Shown piece after piece: positions 1 through 5,947 of a DNA stretch of 6,963 bases. Numbering within the stretch: the stretch's first letter is position 1; every line of letters begins with the position of its first letter. The DNA is from Nitrospira sp. GTDB lineage: Bacteria; Nitrospirota; Nitrospiria; Nitrospirales; Nitrospiraceae. Location of the stretch: contig VGXD01000105.1 of assembly GCA_016873525.1 (NCBI GenBank), forward strand, positions 1-6,963, given 5' to 3'. A model generated the notes under the pieces. The model was not told where the DNA came from. It saw nothing but the letters and a program-made list of their open reading frames with translations, and did no database searches. A program made the position numbers and the translations under genes.

Positions 1-777
1 ATTACCGGCCATCCCGGCATCGGCAAGACGACTCTGGCCATGGCCGGCGCGCGCGAACGCAAACAATACCTCTATATTTTCCAATGCACGGCCGACACCA
101 AACCCGAAGACCTCCTGGTCACGCCGGTCCTGGCGGAATCGGGCACGATCGCCTACCACGCCTCGCCCCTCGTCTCCGCCATGCTCACCGGCAGCGTCTG
201 CGTGCTGGACGAGGGCAACCGCATGAACGAGAAAAGCTGGGCCTCCCTCGCCCCCTTGCTCGACCACCGGCGCTGCGTCGAGTCCATTGTGGCGGGGCTG
301 CTCATCCAGGCGCACCCCGACTTCCGCTGCTGCGTCACGATGAACGAGGACGCCTCCACCTATGAAGTGCCGGACTACATCCTCTCGCGTCTCCAGCCCA
401 CGCTGGCCATGGGGTTCCCCAAACGGGACGACGAATTGGCGATCATGCGCTATCACCTGCCCTTCGCCCCTGGCGACTTGCTGGCCTTGACCGTGGATTT
501 TCTCCAGAACGCGCATCAGATGAACCTTGAATTTTCCGTCCGGGACGGCATCCATCTCCTGCAATACGCGCTCAAGCGTCTGTCCCAGGACCCGACCCAT
601 CCGCTCTCGAAGGACGAGGCTTGGCGCGAAGCCTTGACCAAAGTCCTGGGAGAAGACGCGCTGGACCTGGAGGGCCTGTCCCGCCGCAGAAAGCGCGCCT
701 TGGGCGACCAACCGCTGCCCCAGGGACTGGGGGACTTTTTCTTCGACGAGGACGATCCGCTGCATCCGGAGCGATAA
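1..777 (+). CDS. MoxR/midasin-type AAA+ ATPase (5' partial)
   Basis: The reading frame is already open at base 1 and ends at TAA 775-777, so the N-terminus is outside the window; the ATG at 40 lies after the P-loop and cannot be the start. Counting residues from base 1, the Walker A motif is GHPGIGKT at 3-10, Walker B is VCVLDE at 66-71, a sensor-1 asparagine (TMN) is at 115, and the ILSR arginine at 130 sits where the arginine finger is expected. A helical lid region follows (about 140-215), then a basic stretch (RRRKR) and an acidic tail with FFFDEDD. This order matches the AAA_5/MoxR branch, whose members use ATP hydrolysis to remodel or activate partner proteins, commonly VWA-domain proteins. 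The next gene encodes a TraB/DUF5682-like protein, a pairing known for such ATPases, so the two probably act together in the cytoplasm. The substrate cannot be told from sequence. ATPase identity is secure; subfamily and role are inferred. Confidence 0.88.
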   Translation: MTGHPGIGKTTLAMAGARERKQYLYIFQCTADTKPEDLLVTPVLAESGTIAYHASPLVSAMLTGSVCVLDEGNRMNEKSWASLAPLLDHRRCVESIVAGLLIQAHPDFRCCVTMNEDASTYEVPDYILSRLQPTLAMGFPKRDDELAIMRYHLPFAPGDLLALTVDFLQNAHQMNLEFSVRDGIHLLQYALKRLSQDPTHPLSKDEAWREALTKVLGEDALDLEGLSRRRKRALGDQPLPQGLGDFFFDEDDPLHPER

Positions 778-780
778 ACT

Positions 781-859
781 ACAGTCTGAAAGTGTGAAAG
801 TCTGCAAGTCGTAAAGTCCTGGCCATCGACTTGATGATTTTCTGACTTTGTGACTTTAT
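781..859. repeat. Intergenic element of two opposed 8-nt-periodic arms
   Basis: The gap between the ATPase gene and the next gene is filled by a regular structure. The left arm has AGT recurring at 783, 791, 799, 807 and 815, exactly every 8 nt (AGTCTGAA, AGTGTGAA, AGTCTGCA, AGTCGTAA, AGTCCTGG). The right arm has GACT/GATT at 828, 836, 844 and 852, again every 8 nt (GACTTGAT, GATTTTCT, GACTTTGT, GACTTTAT). The right-arm unit is close to the reverse complement of the left-arm unit, so the arms can pair. The best core is CAAGTCG 805-811 with CGACTTG 827-833, with imperfect pairing outward in the same register. The last unit runs into the ATG at 858. It is probably a dispersed genomic repeat, analogous in style to short tandem heptamer repeats of cyanobacteria, but only one copy is visible here. 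Confidence 0.75.
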
Positions 860-2807
860 GGCAAAGACCGCCGACACAATCTTCCGCCTCTCGCCTCGCA
901 TCGAGGTGCTGCCGATCCTCCACGCCAGCGGAGACCTGGCCCAGGAGGTTCGCGAAAAGCTGATTGCGCGACGGTTCGATTGCCTGGCGGTCCCGCTGCC
1001 GCCTTCCGTCGAACAACCGGTGGAGCAAGCCATCCAAGCCCTGCCGCGCGTCAGTCTGGTCGTCCTGCCCGAGCCTGACGAGGACGGCCGCCCTACCGTC
1101 AGCTTCGTGCCGGTGGATCCCTGCCAGGCCGCGATCATGGGGCTTCGGGTCGCGATGGGCGAAGGCATCGCGCGGGCCTACATCGATCGGGAAGTGACCG
1201 TCTTCGAGCCCAGTCCCTTTGCCGCCCCGGACCCCTACGCGCTCAAACGTGTCTCGCTGGCCTCCTTCGCCTCCGCGCTGATCCCCGCCCTGCCGACTCC
1301 GGCCCGCGAGGGCCTGCGCCGCATCGCCTGGATGGCGTTCCGCCTCCACGAGTTGGAATTGGACTACGAGTCCATCCTCTGCCTCTGCCACCTCTCGGAC
1401 TGGCCCTGGCTGAGGGACGCCTATCGGGAGCGACAGCCCTACGCAGAGCCGGAGCCGGTCCACGGCCGTCCCTCCGTCTATCCGGCCGCCGCCTCCACCC
1501 TCTACTTCGTGCTGGGCGAATTGCCGTTTTTGACGGAACTCTACGAGCGGCGGCGCGCCGAACTGCGCTCCGACCGACACCTCTCGGTGGACGGAATCAA
1601 GGAACTCTTGCTGGAAACCCGCCGGCTCTGGCACGAGCGGCGTCGGCAGAGCGCCTCGGGAACCCACTCCATCACGAACTGGGTCACGCCCCAACTGTTG
1701 CAGCGCTACCTGCAATACGTCCGCAACCTGGCCCTGATGGATCGCCGCCTGACCCCGGACCTCTACAGCCTCGTCTTGGCGGCCAAACAGATGGCCGGGG
1801 ACGAATTCGCCATCGCCTTGCTGGACACGGCCAAGCGTTATGTCTTCCAGCAAGACGACGGCCAGACCGAAGCCCTGGGCCTCACGGAACCGGCCATCGA
1901 AGCCGGCATCGGCAAGTTGGAATTTCCGGACGGACGCATCGCCCAGGCCAAGAACCGCCTCCTGGGTCCTCCGCTCGCCTGGCGGTCGTTGTCCCTGAGG
2001 CCGACCCCCGGCCCCGTGACGAGCCGGCGCTGGGCGCAGCGGTGGAATCCCTTCCGCCAATGCTCCTGGCCCCCGGAAGATACCCGCATCGAAAGCTTTA
2101 CCCAACACGTGCGCGAGCAGGCCCGCGCCCTCCTGGGCGCCGACCTGGCCCGCAGCGAAAAATTCACGACCTCTTTCAAGGACGGCATCGACCTGCGCGA
2201 GACCCTGCGCCACTGGCACAACGCGCACCGGCCGGCCAAGGCAGGCCAAGACGCCACGCCGGCCGGACGCGGCCACCGACCGGGTCGCAGGGACATCTAT
2301 GTCAAAGAAATCCCCCCGGCCAGGGGCAAAGTAGAGGCCGTCATCTTCCTCTTCGACACGCCGGCCGATCCCGATGCCTACTCCTGGCAAGCCACCTGGC
2401 AGGCGGAACACGCAGAAGAATCCACGCTCTGTTTTTACGCCAGTCCGTTCCAGGAACAGCTGGTCGGACCAGGCATCGCCCAGTCGCGTTACGGCGGGGC
2501 CCTGTTTCTCTTCCCGCCCAGGCCGATCCCGGATATCTGGGAGGACCCTCGGCTGAGCTTCGCCAAGACCCTGGAAGAACGGCTGATCGGCGGCGGGGCC
2601 ATCCATTCCCTGGACCCCCACGTCGTGCTGGTCTCGCCCGTTCCTCCTCTGGCCGCGTGGCGGAAGGTCGCCCGCCGGTTCCAGCGGCGGCTGGTCACCA
2701 TCCCCCTGCATCGATTTTCGAGCCAGACCCTGGACCGGCTCCGCCGGTTTCACGTCTTGAACGGCCACGAGATTCGAAGCTACGCGACCCGGTTCATTCA
2801 GGAATGA
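858..2807 (+). CDS. Uncharacterised protein, remotely TraB/DUF5682-like, paired with AAA+ ATPase
   Basis: Codes for 649 residues. ATG 858 is the first usable start because an in-frame TGA lies at 843-845; no Shine-Dalgarno sequence precedes it, and the start lies in the end of the upstream repeat. Residues about 14-50 (IEVLPILHAS, then FDCLAVPLPPS), 83-115 (SFVPVDP, then GEGIARAYID) and 154-190 (a helix, then ILCLCHLSDWPWL with C175, C177 and H178) follow the order seen in TraB/DUF5682-type proteins: a His-bearing first strand, a central 'phe-ile-asp' strand and a late Cys/His strand. This is a remote match by eye. Residues about 250-360 look helical. A basic Gly/Pro/Arg-rich linker lies near 455-478. 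A separate alpha/beta-looking region (about 480-645) contains VEAVIFLFDTP, GPGIAQSRYGG and VVLVSPVPP, which I do not recognise. There is no signal peptide or membrane segment, so it is probably cytoplasmic. Following the ATPase gene suggests a client or partner of that ATPase; the biochemical activity is unknown. Confidence 0.8.
   Translation: MAKTADTIFRLSPRIEVLPILHASGDLAQEVREKLIARRFDCLAVPLPPSVEQPVEQAIQALPRVSLVVLPEPDEDGRPTVSFVPVDPCQAAIMGLRVAMGEGIARAYIDREVTVFEPSPFAAPDPYALKRVSLASFASALIPALPTPAREGLRRIAWMAFRLHELELDYESILCLCHLSDWPWLRDAYRERQPYAEPEPVHGRPSVYPAAASTLYFVLGELPFLTELYERRRAELRSDRHLSVDGIKELLLETRRLWHERRRQSASGTHSITNWVTPQLLQRYLQYVRNLALMDRRLTPDLYSLVLAAKQMAGDEFAIALLDTAKRYVFQQDDGQTEALGLTEPAIEAGIGKLEFPDGRIAQAKNRLLGPPLAWRSLSLRPTPGPVTSRRWAQRWNPFRQCSWPPEDTRIESFTQHVREQARALLGADLARSEKFTTSFKDGIDLRETLRHWHNAHRPAKAGQDATPAGRGHRPGRRDIYVKEIPPARGKVEAVIFLFDTPADPDAYSWQATWQAEHAEESTLCFYASPFQEQLVGPGIAQSRYGGALFLFPPRPIPDIWEDPRLSFAKTLEERLIGGGAIHSLDPHVVLVSPVPPLAAWRKVARRFQRRLVTIPLHRFSSQTLDRLRRFHVLNGHEIRSYATRFIQE
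2800..2807 (+). promoter_or_regulatory. Stop-start overlap coupling ligA to the upstream gene
   Basis: The bases AGGA at 2800-2803 touch ATG 2804, and the TGA stop of the upstream gene at 2805-2807 shares two bases with that ATG. Spacing of the AGGA is too short for an efficient independent Shine-Dalgarno, so ligA translation from 2804 probably depends on ribosomes finishing the upstream gene. This layout is the main reason for choosing 2804 over 2825. Confidence 0.6.
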
Positions 2808-4885
2808 CCACGACACCCTCGCCTATGCCATCATCCACCCGATCGAACCCGGACAAACACCGTGAGGCGCAGGATCGGGTTGCCCGGTTGCGGGAGGCGA
2901 TCCGCCGCCACGACCACCTCTACTACGTCAAGGCCAGCCCGGAAATCTCCGACCAGGAATACGACCGGCTGTTCCGGGAACTGAACGACCTGGAAACGGC
3001 CTACCCCGACCTCGTCACCCCCGACTCCCCCACGCAACGCGTCGGCGCCCCTCCGCTGGAGGAACTGCGGAAGGTCCGGCATGAGAAGCCTATGCTGAGC
3101 CTCGACTCGGTGGTGACACGCGAGGATGTGCTGGCCTTCGACAGCCGAGTGAAACGGGAACTCGCCAAGGAACTGGACCGCGAACCGGCCCCCGACGACA
3201 TCGAGTACACGGTGGAACCCAAATTCGACGGCCTCTCCGTCGAACTGGTCTATGAGCACGGCCTCTTCCTCCAAGGCGCGACCAGAGGCGACGGCATCAC
3301 CGGCGAAGACGTGACGCTCAACCTCAGGACGATGCGGTCGCTGCCCCTCCAACTCCGGGGCGAGGCCCGCCCGCCTGCCCACCTGGTCGTGCGGGGGGAA
3401 GTCTACATGCCGCTGGAAGACTTCCAGGCCTTGAACCGCCGCATCACCGAACGGGGGGAGGACGCGTTTGCAAATCCCAGGAACGCGGCGGCCGGTTCGC
3501 TGCGGCAACTGGACAGCCGGATCACCGCCGAACGGCCCCTCGTCGTGACCTGCTATGAATGCACGGCCCAATCCGGCAGCCTTCCTCCCACCCATTGGGA
3601 TGAGTTGGAGGTCTTGGCCGACTGGGGGCTGCCGGTGCCGGCGCAGCGCCGGATCTGCCGGAGCATCGACGAGGTGATCGCCTTCCACGCCCGGATCGAA
3701 GCGGAGCGGGACCGGCTGCCTTTCGAGATCGACGGGGTGGTCGTCAAGGTCAACCGCCGCGATTGGCAGGACGCCTTGGGCGAAAAATCGCGCAGCCCCC
3801 GCTGGGCTCTCGCCTTCAAATTCACGCCGCGCAAGGAGATCACCGTCATCCAGGACATCGCGGTGTCGGTCGGCCGCACCGGCACGCTGACCCCCGTGGC
3901 CCTCCTCAAGCCGGTCGAAGTCGGAGGCGTGACGATCAGCCGCGCCACCTTGCACAATGCCGACGAGGTGGCCCGCAAGGACGTCCGAATCGGCGACAGG
4001 ATCAAGGTCGAACGGGCCGGCGATGTCATCCCGGCCATCGCGGAACGGGTGCCGGTCCCGGGGGAGCACCGCTCCGCCCCCTTCCGCATGCCGGAAACCT
4101 GTCCGGTCTGCGGCTCGGCGGTCGCCCGCGACGACGTCTATTACTATTGCTCGGGCCAAGCGGCCTGCCCGGCCCAATTGAAAGGCGCGCTGGAACACTT
4201 TGCCTCCAAGCATGCGCTGAACATCGACGGGCTGGGCAAGAAAACCGTGGCGCAGTTGGTGGATCAGGGATTGGTCAAGGACCTCGCCGATCTCTATGCC
4301 CTGACCAAGGAGCAGGTCCTGACGCTCGAAGGCTTTGCGGATCGATCCGCGACGCTCCTCCTGAACGCCATCGCACAGAGCAAGCGCGTCTCGCTGGACC
4401 GGCTCCTCATGGGCTTGGGCATCCGCCAGGTCGGGCAACACATCGCCCGCGTCCTGGCGCGCCGCTTCCACACCCTCGAGGCCGTCATGGCGGCCGACCG
4501 AGCCGCCTTCGAGAGCGTCCATGAGATCGGGCCGGAAATCGCCTCCAGCCTGGAGTCCTTCTTCGGCGAAGACCACAACCGCCGCGTCATTCAGCGCCTG
4601 CTTTCCTTGGGCGTCACGATCGAGACCGCTCCGCAAGTCGCGGCAGCCTCGCAGCGATTGAAAGACAAGACCTTCGTCTTTACCGGCGAGCTGGCGCGGT
4701 TCAGCCGGGAGGAAGCCAAGCGGCGCATCGAAGCGCTGGGGGGCCGCGCCACCTCCAGCGTCAGCAAACACACCGACTATGTCGTGGCCGGCAAGGCGCC
4801 GGGCTCCAAGCTGGACGAGGCCGCACGATTGGGAGTCTTGGTCCTCACCGAAGACGACTTCGTCGCCCTGCTCGATCAGGAGTAA
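2804..4885 (+). CDS. ligA: NAD+-dependent DNA ligase LigA
   Basis: Seals 3'-OH/5'-phosphate nicks in duplex DNA using NAD+, in replication and repair; normally essential in bacteria. From ATG 2804 the protein has 693 residues, slightly above the usual ~670 because of a Ser/Thr/Pro-rich N-terminus. Domains in order: Ia NMN-binding region with HDHLYY at 36-41; adenylation domain with catalytic K140 in KFDG, then RGEVYM, NPRNAAAGSLRQLD and DGVVVK; OB fold with VGRTGTLTPVA; zinc finger with C433, C436, C449 and C455; helix-hairpin-helix region around LGIRQVGQHIA; C-terminal BRCT domain (about 620-693). Nothing is missing. ATG 2804 overlaps the TGA of the preceding gene (ATGA) and has AGGA directly before it, suggesting translational coupling. 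ATG 2825, seven codons in, is an alternative start but has no better ribosome site. Regulation is likely through the upstream gene, as there is no room for a separate promoter between them. Confidence 0.98.
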   Translation: MTTTPSPMPSSTRSNPDKHREAQDRVARLREAIRRHDHLYYVKASPEISDQEYDRLFRELNDLETAYPDLVTPDSPTQRVGAPPLEELRKVRHEKPMLSLDSVVTREDVLAFDSRVKRELAKELDREPAPDDIEYTVEPKFDGLSVELVYEHGLFLQGATRGDGITGEDVTLNLRTMRSLPLQLRGEARPPAHLVVRGEVYMPLEDFQALNRRITERGEDAFANPRNAAAGSLRQLDSRITAERPLVVTCYECTAQSGSLPPTHWDELEVLADWGLPVPAQRRICRSIDEVIAFHARIEAERDRLPFEIDGVVVKVNRRDWQDALGEKSRSPRWALAFKFTPRKEITVIQDIAVSVGRTGTLTPVALLKPVEVGGVTISRATLHNADEVARKDVRIGDRIKVERAGDVIPAIAERVPVPGEHRSAPFRMPETCPVCGSAVARDDVYYYCSGQAACPAQLKGALEHFASKHALNIDGLGKKTVAQLVDQGLVKDLADLYALTKEQVLTLEGFADRSATLLLNAIAQSKRVSLDRLLMGLGIRQVGQHIARVLARRFHTLEAVMAADRAAFESVHEIGPEIASSLESFFGEDHNRRVIQRLLSLGVTIETAPQVAAASQRLKDKTFVFTGELARFSREEAKRRIEALGGRATSSVSKHTDYVVAGKAPGSKLDEAARLGVLVLTEDDFVALLDQE
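4878..4882 (+). promoter_or_regulatory. Ribosome binding site of the diguanylate cyclase gene
   Basis: AGGAG lies in the last two codons of ligA and ends right before its TAA, 12 nt ahead of ATG 4895. The spacing is somewhat long but this is the only purine-rich motif near the start. It supports ATG 4895 and translation from the same message as ligA. Confidence 0.6.
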
Positions 4886-4894
4886 CGACCGCTC

Positions 4895-5947
4895 ATGCCC
4901 ACACCGCACTCCAAAAAGCCGGCTTCGCGCGCAACCCCGGCCAAGCCGACTCGACCGGGCCGGCCGGCGAAGACCGCTTCGCAGACCCTCCGGAACGCGC
5001 AGGCCGAGGCCAAACGGTGGAAAACCCGCCTGGACACGCTCTACGCCACCGTCCCGATCGGGCTCATCTACGTCACACCGACCTTCGTGGTCGAACACGT
5101 CAGCCGCTTGATCGCCGACCTCCATGGCTCTTCCATCGCGGCCCATCGAGGGCGACGCCTTCCGGATCTGATCCAACCGGAGCGATGGGCCAGGCTCAAA
5201 CCGGTGTACGAAAGAATTCTCAAAACCGGCGCGCCCCGGTACGGGATCGAAGAAGAACTGCCCGACCCGCAGGCCCCTGGCCGCACCCGCTTCTTTCTGT
5301 CCGAGTACTACGCCGACACGCGCAAGGACGGAACGATCCGGGGCATCCAAGGCGTGATGCAGGACATCACCATCCTCAAGCAAGCGCAGAAGGAGCAGGC
5401 GCGGAACCTGCGCGAATTGAAGGCCAAGAACCGCGAACTGGACGAGCTGGCAATCCGCGATCCGCTCACCGGCCTCTACAACCGGCGGTTTTTCGACGAG
5501 GTCTTGGCCCGCGAATGGCGGCGGTTCCAGCGCACCGGCGAGGGCTTCACGGTCACGATCATGGATGTCGACGCGTTCAAACGCATCAACGATCAGCACG
5601 GGCACGAAGCGGGGGATCAGGCGCTGCAGCTGGTGGGAACGGCGCTCCGCAACACGTTACGAGGGAGCGACCTGGTGGCGCGCATCGGCGGAGATGAGTT
5701 TGCGGCGTTGTTGCCCAACACGGACGTGGAACACAGCGGACCGGTGATCGAGAAGCTGCAGCAGGCCGTCAAGAAACTCCCCCTGCCCACCGTTTCCGGC
5801 CCGATTGCGATTTCCCTCAGCCTGGGCACGGCGTCGGTCCCCGGCTCCCCCCCCGTCACCTCCGCCGCCGAACTCCTGCGGGTGGCCGACAAACGGATGT
5901 ACGAGGCCAAGCGCCGCCGGTCAGCCCGGCAATCCAACGCCCGCTGA
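4895..5947 (+). CDS. PAS-GGDEF diguanylate cyclase
   Basis: A 350-residue protein predicted to make cyclic di-GMP from two GTP. Residues 1-30 are a Lys/Pro/Ala-rich basic tail with RPGRPAK, likely disordered. Residues 31-47 look like a short coiled coil. Residues about 46-160 form a PAS-type sensor domain starting TLYATVPIG and ending GVMQDIT; no ligand-defining residue can be assigned. A second coiled coil (about 161-187) links to the GGDEF domain, which begins DPLTGLYNRR at 189-198. Metal-binding D224 and D226 (MDVDAFK), N232 (KRIND) and the catalytic GGDEF loop at 265-269 are all present. RGSD at 256-259 lies exactly five residues before GGDEF, matching the product-inhibition I-site. There are no membrane segments, so the signal is sensed in the cytoplasm. 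The gene starts 9 nt after ligA, so the two are probably co-transcribed; no functional link to ligation is evident. Confidence 0.95.
   Translation: MPTPHSKKPASRATPAKPTRPGRPAKTASQTLRNAQAEAKRWKTRLDTLYATVPIGLIYVTPTFVVEHVSRLIADLHGSSIAAHRGRRLPDLIQPERWARLKPVYERILKTGAPRYGIEEELPDPQAPGRTRFFLSEYYADTRKDGTIRGIQGVMQDITILKQAQKEQARNLRELKAKNRELDELAIRDPLTGLYNRRFFDEVLAREWRRFQRTGEGFTVTIMDVDAFKRINDQHGHEAGDQALQLVGTALRNTLRGSDLVARIGGDEFAALLPNTDVEHSGPVIEKLQQAVKKLPLPTVSGPIAISLSLGTASVPGSPPVTSAAELLRVADKRMYEAKRRRSARQSNAR

Noticed and set aside
40..42. ATG 40 as start of the ATPase gene
   Set aside because: The Walker A motif lies upstream of it in the same open frame, so the gene must begin before the window.
783..859. 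Periodic units considered as a CRISPR array
   Set aside because: Units are only 8 nt and directly abut one another without unique spacers, and no cas genes are present.
2042..2803. The ligA frame stays open for 254 codons upstream of the chosen start
   Set aside because: This stretch overlaps the 649-residue gene, and its translation is Pro/Arg-rich with no ligase similarity. LigA homology begins just after 2804, so no fusion is proposed.
516..2816. 766-codon open frame on the minus strand opposite the 649-residue gene
   Set aside because: Its translation is low-complexity (Gly/Arg/Gln-rich) with no recognisable domain, and it runs antisense to genes with clear protein features. Long antisense frames are expected in GC-rich coding DNA.
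2825..2827. Alternative ligA start ATG seven codons downstream
   Set aside because: It has no Shine-Dalgarno sequence, while 2804 has the ATGA overlap typical of coupled genes. It stays possible because the first residues are not conserved.
2831..5605. 924-codon open frame on the minus strand opposite ligA and the cyclase gene
   Set aside because: It lies antisense to an unmistakable ligA and GGDEF gene and its product shows no domain; it is a composition shadow.
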